A stretch of 64,000 bases of DNA from Acholoe squamosa. Lineage: Eukaryota > Annelida > Polychaeta > Phyllodocida > Polynoidae. Positions 1-10,739 of this stretch are shown piece after piece. The notes beneath the pieces were generated by a model. That model was not told the DNA's origin, searched no databases, and was given only the letters and a program-made list of their open reading frames with translations. Within the stretch, counting starts at the first letter, position 1; each line of letters starts with the position of its first letter. Made by a program: the position numbers and the translations under genes. The DNA is taken from contig OX439037.1 of assembly GCA_949317995.1 (NCBI GenBank), positions 73,843,762 to 73,907,761 on the forward strand, in the 5' to 3' direction.

Positions 1-1114
1 ATACATCCATTGTTGGAAATGAAGGGCTGGAGAAATATAATGAAAATCTAGATGGAGCCATTATTCCTCTATAGAGTTGTCTTCTCTAATCAATTGCCAA
101 CCATAGCTTTGGATTCCCCATGAGGCATTTTGAATCTAGTATCATGCACCATCACATAAAACCATGACATAGCCAATACATGCAAGAGGTGCAGCTGCCA
201 AGTATAATCAATACAGGGACAGATGTTTTATTCTTTATTGGCAGTGGTGCAAATGGATGTTGATATTATATTTTAACTGCACTTCTTTGTCTAGAAAATT
301 ACCAATGCCTATTTGCCTTTTCTGCAATTACCTTCCTTCATTGTCACATTCTACATGCTCCGACTTGTCAACCAATTTTCAACCAAATAACCAATAGGGA
401 AACCAATAAAAAAAATTTTTAACATAAAGAAAAAAATGTTTTTATGCCAAGTGGGCTTTCTCGGCATATCTAGAATATTCCAGGTGTTACCTATGTTATC
501 CTGGATCCTGCATGATGCACCACTATTTCTATATTTCCATCTACAACTTGATCCACTACTTCTGATATAATCCAGAATATGAACCATTTCTCCCACCCTC
601 CCAACCATGATGACATGGGCTGACCCTCTCTCACCTCCACTTCCACTAAATGCTAACCAGTGTCAGCTCCTGCCACCCCTCATCCCCCCAGCCATCACCC
701 CACCTTAAATGCCTTAAGTGCTGCAGATTGAGGTGGTTACTGTGGTATGGTTGTCAGCACGTAGCCAGCAGCCTTGGCTGACCTCAGCCCTCAATGTCTG
801 TCTAACAAGGTCAGGGCAAAGGCGAAAAGAACTTCTCAGTGAGGAAGCAGAGGAGGTAAAGGGGCAGAGCTACAAAGGCCTTCTGGCTATACAGGCTGCC
901 TGGTATAAACCCTACTGCTCACTTGATCAAAGTTGCTAACTGTATCAACTACTTTCAACAGTCCACTCTGTTCAGCTGTTCAAATGTGTCAAATGGGCTC
1001 ATATACATAGATACTTCATAGAGCAAAGAAAAGATTCTCAACTTGACTATACTTCATCACATACTTAATGTGGCTCTGACTTGAGATGATGACTCATAGC
1101 AACTTATCTGGATA
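1..1114. other. Unassigned AT-rich sequence, no gene seen
   Basis: Only short reading frames without recognisable domains occur here. I see no tandem array, tRNA-like block or transposon terminus, and treat it as intergenic or old unrecognised repeat. Confidence 0.4.
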
Positions 1115-1405
1115 AATGAGCAAATGTCCACAACCATGCAGTATTTCTGTATCGTATTCCCTGAGGTGGTACCGGTCAGATCCCACGATGCCTTATAGGT
1201 AGAGTGGGATGCAAAAGGTACCACCAAGGGGAATGCGATGCAGGAATATTGCATGAAAGTGGTCATTTCTTTCATTTTTAGGGATGGATCTAGGCACAAT
1301 TACATAATGTATGAAGTCATCAAAGGGTCACGTAAATAGAGCATGGAATACGGGGATGCTGTATTCCATGGGGCCATGGAATACGAAGCTTCAATTCTGT
1401 ATAGA
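1115..1405. repeat. Foldback (MITE-like) element, copy 1
   Basis: The left arm (about 1115-1186) and right arm (about 1208-1270) form an imperfect inverted repeat. Both arms carry a GGTGGTACC block, a TATTCCC/GGGAAT block and a CATGCA block in mirrored order, so the strand can fold into a long hairpin. About 90 bases downstream is a second small palindrome (about 1343-1395) built of GGAATAC/GTATTCC. The same two-part arrangement recurs at 38510-38805, with the shared string GCAAATGT and then TGTATCGTATTCCC, so this is a dispersed family. No coding capacity is visible. The superfamily is unknown. Confidence 0.7.
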
Positions 1406-1737
1406 TCTATATGAACACCATATAATTGCATATCATTCCTAGAAAGGAAAGAGAGCAACACAGTACAGATCCTGTAGAGACTTAGCAAAAGGGTGTAGGG
1501 GAAGGGGCCCAATCAGCAATGGAGCATTGGGCAATGCTTGTCCATGCTTGGCCCAATATAAGCTGACATTGGCCTAATATGAGAGATTCGAGTGCAACCA
1601 ATGCCCCACAGGGGGTAATCTTTACTGTTGGATATTAGCAATACTGGCCTTTTTATTCCACATGCACTTAATGTAAAATATTGTAACCTCTTTTGACTCT
1701 CGGATAAGGCGCACCCTGGAGATAGGACACATACCCA

Positions 1738-2593
1738 CAGTGCAAAAATGGTGTTTAGATCTTTAACATGTTTAGGTCTAAACACGTTTACAATCTAAAT
1801 ATATAGGTCAGTAAGGTGTCTCAGTGACTACACATTTAGGAATAGACTTTTCTTCTAAATACCTAAACATGTTTGCTAAACACGTCTAGATGTTTAGAGT
1901 TTAAACATATTGAATACTAGGTGTTTAGATTTAAACATCAATACTTTTATATACTTGGATGTCAATTATACACAAGGTAGTAGCACTCCATTTGAATGGA
2001 CATTCTGCACACAATCACAATCAATTGCTGCGATAAATGTCCCCAAAGCCCATGTTGAACATGGTTTCATTTCATAGAATGTCATCAGAATAGAAACAGC
2101 AATAGAGAATGTAGTAAATGTTCCTTACACCAGCATAATCAGTGTAAGCTTATCAATAAGTTCCAAGATAGGCAACTTTTTATGGTACTTTGCAAATGAT
2201 AAAGCAATGTCCTCCCTGGTAATCTGTTGTACTTTGTCAAGTCTCTGATTCTAATGCAGCGAATGCAAAAAAAATGTATATATACCTGTGACTGACTTCT
2301 TTAGAGACTAAATACCTGCTCATGTCCCCCAGAAAGTAAATAAAACCAATAAAAAATAATCCTTTATTTCTAAAGGCATTAGTCTGTGAACCTAAAATTC
2401 CATCTAATCACTTAGACATCTAAACATAAAATTTCATACCAGAAAAATTCTATAATTAAACACCTAGATATATAAATGCATAACCTAAACATATTGTTTG
2501 GCTAAACATGTTTAGGAGGATAATGTGATTACAAAAACGTTGCAAGAATATGTTTAGAATTGTGTTTAGGATCTAAACACCATTTTTGCAGTG
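1738..2593. mobile_element. TIR element with TTTAG-type subterminal repeats
   Basis: The left end TGCAAAAATGGTGTTTAGAT (from 1741) is mirrored at 2573-2590, giving an inverted repeat of about 25 bases; the outermost bases differ slightly (CAGTG against CACTG). Just inside both ends are many copies of TTTAG..TAAACA-like half-palindromes (about 1750-1950 and 2390-2590), as expected of subterminal transposase-binding arrays. There is no transposase ORF, so it is non-autonomous. No clear target-site duplication was found. The CAGTG-like ends weakly suggest hAT, but this is not established. Confidence 0.65.
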
Positions 2594-2599
2594 CAGTTT

Positions 2600-3280
2600 G
2601 TCAGAATGATTCGGTTTTAACATAAATTCTAACCATTCTACAACATTCTCCCTGGAGTTTGATTCAGATTTGAATGAAAATATCTCAGGTTTCCAAGGGT
2701 TTTTATTTGACATTGAATCCATATAATTGTACCATAAGTCCATTTTATTCTCATTACTTGGATCACTAATCTGGCAGCGAGATTTTGGGCAATAAGAATT
2801 TCTTGTTTATTTTTTTTGCCTCTGGCTGACGGGAATTTTGGAGAATCTGGCCCAAAAATATCTTACATTGAAGAAAGAGTATGTTTGGCTTTAGAGTTTT
2901 CTTAATAATAGTTCGATTTACACTGACAAAATGGCATGTAGGCCATTATACTTTAATGACCTTTAAATAGGTGAGCCACCGTAGTGGACTGTTTAAGCAC
3001 ACTGGCGCTTATTGATTTTAACCTACCTCTTCCCCTGCCCCTTATTTAACACCAGTGCTTGTTCAAGATTTGATTATAGTGTATTATTCAATTCCAATGC
3101 TACTTTACCCTGCCCCCCTCCCCTCACTCATTCAAGACTGGCGCTCATTCAAGGGCCTGACACTTATACAGGCCATTATGGGATAGAGTATTTGGTTGGA
3201 GACAGGACACAGTTGTTTAACTATCAAAACAACTCCGAACCAACTCGTGTCCACAGATATGCCAAGGCCCTGTTTTTCCT
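2600..3280. other. Intergenic sequence
   Basis: No gene, tandem repeat or transposon terminus recognised. The short frame at 3012-3314 has no recognisable features and runs into the 21-bp array. Confidence 0.4.
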
Positions 3281-3289
3281 TATCTTACA

Positions 3290-3484
3290 GACAGATATGG
3301 ACGTCCATATGTGACATATGGACCTCCATATGTTGGAAAAACAGATACGGCTAGGGGGATACCAGGTGGTATCCTAAAAGTGACATATGGACCACCGTAT
3401 GTGACATATGGACGTCCATATGTGATATACAGACCTCCATATGTGATATACGGACTTCCATATTTTACATATGGACCTCCATAT
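3290..3484. repeat. 21-bp palindromic tandem array
   Basis: Units of 21 bases lie at 3290-3310, 3311-3331, 3380-3400, 3401-3421, 3422-3442, 3443-3463 and 3464-3484. Each is built around a near-palindrome such as CATATGGACGTCCATATG. Because each unit is close to self-complementary and 21 is divisible by 3, both strands stay open and translate to similar YGxPYV-type repeats. This explains overlapping frames on both strands without a gene. The array is interrupted at 3332-3379 by unrelated sequence containing the hairpin GGATACC-AGGT-GGTATCC. Confidence 0.85.
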
Positions 3485-3707
3485 GACATTGTATTGTCCA
3501 TATCTGATATTATTTTGTATCATTTTAATACATTTTCACATAAGAAAAAACAGGGCCCTGGAGGCCGTTTTTCCACATAAGTGTTTTATATGGAAATACA
3601 GGGACTCATGCGGGACATTTTTTATTTTGTCCTTAATATCGTTTTCATTTCACCTCTGTGTTGGGTCCGTATAATAAAACTAAAATTTAGCTCTTACGGG
3701 GGTTCAC

Positions 3708-3743
3708 ATGCGGAATCCCGTATCCAAATATGGGATTCCGCAT
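3708..3743. other. Perfect 12-bp-stem hairpin
   Basis: ATGCGGAATCCC at 3708-3719 and its exact reverse complement at 3732-3743 flank a 12-base loop. It lies about 90 bases upstream of the CRE/TATA promoter. It could be a cruciform-forming regulatory site or a foldback remnant. Confidence 0.75.
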
Positions 3744-3828
3744 CCTGTCCTCCACATGCGGCTCTAAACGATGGAAGTCTTTGTTTGGTTTTATCTGCAT
3801 ACCGGGAAACCCCCCGGAATTCCCTATA

Positions 3829-3866
3829 TGACGTCACTTTCTCCACCTCGTCCGCCATTTATAAAA
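3829..3866 (+). promoter_or_regulatory. CRE plus TATA core promoter
   Basis: A full CRE palindrome TGACGTCA is at 3829-3836 and TATAAAA at 3860-3866. Initiation about 25-30 bases further on would fall just before or at the ATG at 3891, implying a very short 5' leader for the gene model starting there. The spacing and order are typical of a metazoan core promoter. Activity is inferred only. Confidence 0.5.
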
Positions 3867-6800
3867 TCCTTTTTTCGACTTTCGCACAAGATGGCTCGAC
3901 CGCCTAAGAAAGTGAGTAATACGTTTTTTTCTTGCTTTAATCCGTAACCATTCATCTTCCTCAGTCTGCCTAGTTCTCTTGCGGTCATGTAGGTGACCTG
4001 AACACCTCATGTGGGTTCAGGTTTCATTCATTCTCGTTGATTTGTTCATGGGGCCTGTCTTCGCCGGTGTCACTTTTCTGTATATATACACCTACCGGTA
4101 GTTAAAGAATGTCCTCCGTTAGGTTATTTTCGGGTGGTCCCTTCTTCTTTACCTTATCTGTGGCCTTTTTTTCTTAAGGGAGGGGTATGTGATAGGTATA
4201 AAAGTAAGCTCCTTACCACGTTTGAAACTTCTTTTTTAACTAAGGTGTGTTATTTTTTTATTTATAGCCCGACAAGCATACATTCGGCAAAGCTTTTCAG
4301 GGGCTTCAAGATCTGAAGAAACTCTTGAAAAAAAAACAGGGAGCTGACAGGTCAGGAAGCTGACCCCTACTTTGAAGTGAATATAAAGCCTTCTACTTTG
4401 TACCTCCCTTCTTTAGTCTTTTTTAGTTAATTTTTATGTAAGAAAAAGAAAATCTAAATATACATGCTCTCATACATACATTTTCTATTCTAGAATAATT
4501 ATTCCTTTTATCCTGATGCATCTTTTTTTATTTTAACTCCACATTTAACATCTTTTCCAGGGCCTCTCAGTGTACCAAAACTTATTTATTGTATCCTTTC
4601 TTTTTTTGTGTGTTTTCAGAGTGGTCCAGATGATCAGGATGAGAACCTAGAGGTCGATGAAGAAGAGGTCGATGACGTTAACCCTGAAATGTTTGACAGG
4701 GTGACGCTGGTGATCAAGCAATTCAATATATGGACTACTTAAACAGGACGGAAAATATTTCTCAAAGAGGGGTAAAGGTAAAGCACCATCATCTCAACAT
4801 CGCTCGCATGAAAAAAAACAAGAAGAAACCCATTTTCAAGAGGGAGAGGCAGGGGAGCTTCTTCACGGGGGAACAGATCTATTGGGCGAGGAACAGGGAG
4901 GGGAGCTTCCTCCTGTGTCGGAACGTCTTGTCAAAGGGGACGAGGAAGGGGGCGTGGCACAGCAAGATGGAGAGGCCGAGGAGGAAATCCTTCCGAGAAC
5001 TCTACTCCACTGGTGTCTCAATGAGTTAGATGCGCTTTTAAAGGGTGCTAACCATTTACGTCCTGTGTTGAAGGGACGTTTCAAGCATGCTACAGATGGC
5101 CACACTCTCAAGAAACTTGCATGGGAGGAGCTGCAGGGTAAGTTGATTCTTTGGTCTTAATTATGTTATATGGGAAAACAGAAATACTTTGATGAACTAA
5201 ATGTGGGTATCAGATATATATTTCTTATGTCAACAGGAGTGTAAATTAATCATATGACAACCATATCTGACCACATAACAAACATTCTACCCATCAGCCC
5301 CACATAATGATAAAGAGACATCAAACAGACCTTAAAGTCTGCCTTCGCTCATAACTTTTCCTCTTAGATATATTTTAAGACTGTAACAGCATATCTCTTA
5401 CAGTATATGTCTCTTGCAGACTATGTCAACACTGCAGGTGGTAGAGACCGGTCCTTTAAACAGTGCAACGACAAGTTGGGTTATTTTTGCCAGAAGGCAA
5501 TGAAAAAGGTAATCTTTCTCACTGAAACAAGTGGCTTTTTTCTTCCTTTTCACATGTAGAGTCTATAACAATTTGATATAGTTGCCCTTTTCATGCAAGA
5601 ATTAAACAGGCTAAGTCACAAATGAAACAAAATATTTCAAAGTCTTTCTCTTGTCTCTGGAATATATGTCATGAAGTGTTCATTGTATTTAACCTTTCTA
5701 TTTTCTTAGCACCAACGTATAGACGCAAAATACACCTCTGGATCCGGGCAGCGTGCAGCGGAAGACGTTTTGCATGAACTGGAGCAGGCTGTACTAGACT
5801 ATTGCGGGGAAGAAGTTGCACTGGGTGAGTTCAGGAAAAGATTTTTATATTTTTTTTATCAGGTCAAGGATTAACTTTTAAGTGCTCCATGCTTTCTTTC
5901 ACCCAAAAAAAAATGGAAACTCCCTATGCAGTATCAATATATATGGCTCTATACTCTATACTCTTAAGCTTACAGTCAAAATAAATGGTTCGCGTGTAAG
6001 TTTTGTCCTACACGAGCCCATATTTTTTTTTCAGAAGAAGTCCAAGACAAACTGGAACTATGACAGTGGAACGGGGAGGACCCTGAGGTAGACGAAGATG
6101 AAATATATGAGGACCCGGAGGAGGCCCACTCATCTACGTATTACAACGAGGAGGAGGAGGAAGAAGCAGGGGATGAATTGTACGAAGACGTGCAACCCTA
6201 TTCCAGTGTATCGAGACAAGACATGTTAACAAGCAACAGCAACCTTAGTTCCTCTTTGAAGTTGGCCCAATCCAACCTAGAAATTCCTAAAAGAAATGCA
6301 GCTGAAGTCTTCCTGAGTAAAGACAATACAAAGTCTGATCAGTCCCTCATTTCTAATGCTTTAAGGGGAATGAGTGATGTTCAACTCACAGGGTCACAAA
6401 CCTCTAAAGATGTCCCAAAAAAGATACAGGTGGAGGCAAGCCTCCTAATGGTCCTCCTAGAAAGACAGATTCTGGACCTTCGCAGGAACCCAAACCTGAA
6501 CTTTCACGCGAATGTGTACAGCGTTCCACATATTGAGCAGGTCCTGGACCCTCCACATCCAGACAAGTTGGTGAACCCTCCACATCCCAAGCAGGCTGCT
6601 ACAGCTCTACCTCTTCCACATGTGGGACCCAGAGAGAATTGTCAAATAAAAGGAAAAATGATAACATGGATTCAGGAGTAGAAGTTTCCCCTCCCGAGAA
6701 AAGGACCAAATTACAGGAAAACAATGAAAGACGCAGGGAGAGAAGGGCTACACCGAAGAAGAGATGGCAGAAATGATAAAGAAACTGAAAGCAAATACTT

Positions 6801-7139
6801 CACATGAGTTTACTACCAGCACCCCACAGGATCCATCCCCTATATTCCCTAAAACTGTGACTGAGAAAACTAAACAAGACACTCCTGCATTAGACCGTAT
6901 ACATAGGGCTCTCAATGGTTCCTCCAGGAAGAACCTTTTTCCTGAAGCAAGCGCTCAAGTAATAGAAAAGTTAGCTTCCGACATGGAGAAAAAGATGTCT
7001 GATGTTATTCAAAGAATGGTAACTTCAGTTTCTGCTTCCATATCTGAAAACATGGAACAGCATGCGAGGTCTGTCTGTAGCGCTAGTCAGAAGTCGAAAG
7101 AGGACTTAATGAAAGTAGTAAATGAGCACTGAGAATTTA

Positions 7140-7140
<1 letters not shown>

Positions 7141-7197
<57 letters not shown>

Positions 7198-7489
7198 AGC
7201 GGAGAAGCTCGTCCGCTCGGGAGTGGTCCGCCGAAACGCTGCACGAGAGGCAGCGTCCCGGTGGAGACTTGTATATAAAGCGTGACTAGTTCCACCGGAG
7301 GTCAGATCCAGCCGACAGCCCGAGGTGAACAGTCAAGCAGCTAGCTCCCGGAGGAGGTTGCAGACGACATTTCTACTAGCAGATGGCATTTAGATGGTGT
7401 GGCCAAGGAGTGCCAGGGCAATAAACCAAGCGAGTTAATTTTACTTGACGGGTTGTGTTCTTCGATCATTCATAATACGAACGGGCGCT

Positions 7490-7533
<44 letters not shown>
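7141..7533. repeat. (AT)n microsatellite split by an LTR
   Basis: Alternating AT runs at about 7141-7194 and 7493-7533 flank the solo LTR at 7195-7492, so a single tract was interrupted by that insertion. It lies in an intron of the broken Myb/SANT-like gene. The long (IY)n reading frames over it are artefacts of the repeat. Confidence 0.9.
7195..7492 (+). mobile_element. Solo LTR, 298 bp
   Basis: It starts TGTAGCG and ends CGCTACA, a perfect 7-base terminal inverted repeat with canonical TG...CA. Inside are a TATA box (TATAAA about 7274-7279) and a polyadenylation signal AATAAA at 7420-7425, in the order expected of U3-R-U5 on the plus strand. It is GC-rich against its AT surroundings. The target duplication cannot be read exactly because it inserted into (AT)n, though both flanks are ATAT. 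No internal region is present, so it is a recombination product. It is unlike the gypsy LTR at 55.9 kb. Confidence 0.85.
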
Positions 7534-7540
<7 letters not shown>

Positions 7541-8706
7541 TTTCTTTCAGTCCCTAAGAAGAAGGTCCCTACAATTGAGGAGACATGTAGGTCTAGAGAA
7601 GAAACTCCAGTTCCAGAGTCACCTGTTCCAGGAACTTCAACTGGTGCAACCATCCCTTCTGTACCTGTCGGCCCTTAGGTACAAGAAGAAGAAGAAGACC
7701 CTCGACCTGAACCTTTCTCACCAGGGAACACATCAGCATACTTGACCCATCCAGAGCCTGCGCCAAGTAAGTGGTGTGAAGGCCGCATGAAAATTTTTTT
7801 TAAGTTTGGCATGGGTATGTATACCTTGAGCGCTTGGGAAGGGTCTGTATAAGTGGTAGTCGAATGTGTACAGGCATGAAACTTTTCATGTATGCAGAAT
7901 CTGGACAGAGGTTTCTATATATCACAGTTTTTTTCATTCTGAAGGTAAATCAACCATGAAGTTCACTTAAAGAAAAAATATATAAAAAAATTCTCTCTTA
8001 TGTATGCGATTTCCAGAGGAGCCACCGGTTTATTCATCTGCGACTGAAGTCCCCTTACATGAGGAAAAGGATGGGCAGGAAGACGCGAAGGAGAACAAAG
8101 AGGAAGTGTACCTCCTACCAGCATCAGGTGAGGTTTGTTAACTTGAAAAAAAAAATCAACAAATGTGACATGTACTGGGAGAAGGGGTCTTAGAACCCCC
8201 TGCACTAAGCCCCATTTTCGCAGATCGTGTCACAAATACTATCCAGAAGTCGATAACAAAAATCCCACTTTCAAAGATGTTTCATACTTAACCATAATAT
8301 TATGTTCATTATTTTTTTTATAAGTAAGCCTATATATGGGTCTCATGCCACAGCTATTCTAAGTACAAGTGTCGATGAAGAAGGAGGCCTCCCGTCTTTT
8401 CATGTCCTGAATAGAACTGAATTTGTCATATTATAAGAACCCATGACTACAGCGAGATCAATGCTCAACGAGCTGGCAAATATGGCACTTGATGCAGCTT
8501 CTTCGGGGACAGAGGGAGTGGATGAAACAGACACAGAACGTGAGACGGACCATGGCAACGGGAAGCCGACCCTCAAGTGATCTAAGAGGCTCCGCATCAA
8601 AAAGCAGAGGATTGAAGAAAATCATTCTGATGTTACTTTTTAAACAAAGCTCATGAGTAACATTTTTAGCATTCAGATACATCTTTAATAATTGAAACTG
8701 TTGTAT

Positions 8707-9095
8707 TATCATATACCATTTTATCATTCCAATCATCTTAACATATTACTGTATTAATCAAAGAATATATAAGAAATTAATACATAGAATGTCTAGGAGA
8801 GCATTCAGACATTCTAGGAGAGCATTCATGCTCCACTGAACACAAGCTATGTCAAATATACATAGGTTACAACATCAAAGAGTCCGACCTCATGGTCCAC
8901 TGCACAATATGATGCTTTTAAGAGTCTAAGAGACCGACCTCATGGTTCAGTGCACAATATAATGTAAGTGAATGCAAACGGCTGTCACGGGTGCCTGGGC
9001 ACCCCTGACGCCGTCATGGGTGTCTGAGCACCCTAAGACTGAACAATAGGTTACATAAGTAACGACGCCATAACCTTCCGGTCGCTCTAGTGTCC
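8707..9095 (+). repeat. Truncated left terminal repeat of the 9.2-kb element
   Basis: It matches the first part of the 16623-17903 and 28662-30000 copies, including a GGGTGC..GCACCC hairpin near 8978-8993. It then continues into about 30 bases shared only with the 28.7-kb copy before diverging into the minisatellite. The R/U5-equivalent of the other copies is absent, so it was deleted or overwritten after insertion. Confidence 0.75.
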
Positions 9096-9109
9096 CTCCT
9101 GAGAGACCA

Positions 9110-9862
9110 AGGTCACACACACATTAGTGAGGTCTCCCACGCCTCAGTGAGGTCTCCCACACGTCAGAGAGGTCTCTTCCACACGTCAGTGAGGTCTTCC
9201 ACACGTCAGAGAGGTCTCTTCCACACGTCAGTGAGGTCTTCCACATGTCAGTGAGGTCTCCCTCACGTCAGTGAGGTCTCCCACACGTCAGAGAGGTCTC
9301 CCACATGTCAGTGAGGTCTCCCACACGTCAGTGAGGTCTCCCACACGTCAGTGAGGTCTCCCACACGTCAGAGAGGTCTCTGACACACATCAGTGAGGTC
9401 TCCCACACATGTCAGTGAGGTCTCCCATACATGTCAGTGAGGTCTACCACACATCAGTGAGGTCTCCTACACATCAGTGAGGTCTCCCATACACCAGTGA
9501 GGTCTCCTACATGTCAGTAAGGTCTCCCACATGTCAGTGAGGTCTTCCACATGTCAGTGAGGTCTCCCACACATGTCAGTGAGGTCTCCCACACATCAGT
9601 GAGGCCTCCCACACATCAGTGAGGTCTCCCATACACCAGTGAGGTCTCCTACACGTCAGTAAGGTCTCCCACATGTCAGTGAGGTCTTCCACATGTCAGT
9701 GAGGTCTCCCACATGTCAGTGAGGTCTCCCACATGTCAGAGAGGTCTCTTCCACACGTCAGTGAGGTCTTCCACACATCAGTGAGGTCTCCCTCATGTCA
9801 GTGAGGTCTCCCATATATCAGTGAGGTCTTCCACACATCAGTGAGGTCTCAGCGAGGTCACT
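9110..9862. repeat. Minisatellite, about 20-bp unit
   Basis: Dozens of head-to-tail units close to GTCAGTGAGGTCTCCCACAC, with unit length varying around 19-22 bases and variants such as GTCAGAGAGGTCTCTTCCACAC. No unique spacers separate the units. The array sits exactly where the left terminal repeat of the 9.2-kb element breaks off and just upstream of its ORF. Confidence 0.95.
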
Positions 9863-9923
9863 CAACCTCCAGTGATTCCTACAACTCACCAGTGCTATCG
9901 TAAGTGGTATCTCACCTAACAGT

Positions 9924-10739
9924 ATGAGTGACACCATAATTACCAGTACCACTATGGAGGAAATAGCATCAAACCTAAATCAAGTAAAAGGTAAAGTCAT
10001 GCAATGTATGTCACACCAGAGGGTTGCTTATATAGACAGTCTAGATGAGTTAAGAGAGCAACATAGGCAAGAGTTAGAAGAGAAAGACAAAAGAATCTCA
10101 ACCACAACAAAAATTGCTGAGATAATGGGCTCACTGTGGATCATCTGTGTAGCAGACGCAATTGCAACCAGAAGGGAGGGTGATAAGCAGACTACAACCC
10201 TAGATGCACCCACCAACATGCAAAAAACCATCAACATAGATCCCACAGGCAGATACAGAGGTGAACATTATGACCCTGACTACAAGAAGAAGAAACCTAA
10301 AGCCTCTAGAAAGAACCAAGGTACAAACACATCTTTGGTTGACTACAGGGACATGGGCAAAAACATAGACAATGACCCTGACTATAAAACCTGTTGTCTC
10401 TGTGGCAAATACAGGGAGTACCCTAACATCAATACTAACACAACCACTGCCACAGACCCCAGGGGCATATACAAAGGCAAGCATTATGACCCTGACTTTA
10501 TACTAAAGAGGAACGTTGGAATCTGTAAAGGTCATGACATCACCTATACAGGCCAACACAACAAGCCCAGCAGGTATACCAACACTACTCATGCCAACCC
10601 CACAGCCAGGCCCAAAGGAACCAGGGCTACCAAGGAAAGAAAAAGCTCCAAATATGTGGGGGCCAAAAGAAAAGTCACAAGGACCAGCAAGGCCACTCCA
10701 CAACCTGGATTACATGGCCAAAGGGCTAGTATACTGTGA
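9924..10739 (+). CDS. Gag-like basic protein of the 9.2-kb element
   Basis: This 271-residue ORF is the longest intact frame in the element. The frame is open from 9876, and the first ATG is at 9924. Residues about 10-65 look coiled-coil forming (DELREQHRQELEEKDKR). The middle has an internally repeated motif, DPTGRYRGEHYDPDY near residue 110 and DPRGIYKGKHYDPDF near 180, around a Cys-rich CCLCGKY segment. The C-terminal 60 residues are strongly basic. Coiled coil, Cys knuckle-like patch and basic tail would suit a nucleic-acid-binding structural (gag-like) protein, but I recognise no named domain and no canonical CCHC knuckle. Function is inferred. Confidence 0.5.
   Translation: MSDTIITSTTMEEIASNLNQVKGKVMQCMSHQRVAYIDSLDELREQHRQELEEKDKRISTTTKIAEIMGSLWIICVADAIATRREGDKQTTTLDAPTNMQKTINIDPTGRYRGEHYDPDYKKKKPKASRKNQGTNTSLVDYRDMGKNIDNDPDYKTCCLCGKYREYPNINTNTTTATDPRGIYKGKHYDPDFILKRNVGICKGHDITYTGQHNKPSRYTNTTHANPTARPKGTRATKERKSSKYVGAKRKVTRTSKATPQPGLHGQRASIL

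Larger units (their letters stand above)
3891..8643 (+). pseudogene. Broken multi-exon Myb/SANT-like DNA-binding protein gene
   Basis: Likely exons are 3891-3911 (ATG, MARPPKK), 4268-4350, 4622-4700, 4747-5137, 5420-5508, 5710-5824, 6035 to about 7130, 7551-7766, 8017-8127 and 8354-8643. They have GT-AG borders and mostly compatible phases. Exons at 5000-5800 encode a Myb/SANT-like fold: WCLNELDALLKG, then KKLAWEEL, then a YVNTAGGRDRSFKQCNDKLG block and a TSGSG turn. Around it are acidic and Pro/Ser-rich stretches and a basic C-terminus. The frame is broken by TGA 6061, a shift near the A-run at 6418-6426, TGA 6534, a shift near 6740-6765, TAG 7676, TAA 8434 and TGA 8578. The 4701-4746 gap is either a 46-base intron or another shift. 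The family resembles transcription-factor-like genes and accessory proteins of DNA transposons; which one is unresolved. Confidence 0.6.

Noticed and set aside
3280..3580. YGPPYV repeat protein on either strand
   Set aside because: Open frames on both strands follow from the self-complementary 21-base unit; no supporting gene structure.
7441..7678. ORFs with long (IY)n tracts, also at 18101-18763
   Set aside because: They are translations of (AT)n microsatellites on both strands, not genes.
9110..9862. CRISPR-like direct repeat array
   Set aside because: Units are contiguous with no unique spacers and the DNA is eukaryotic; it is a minisatellite.
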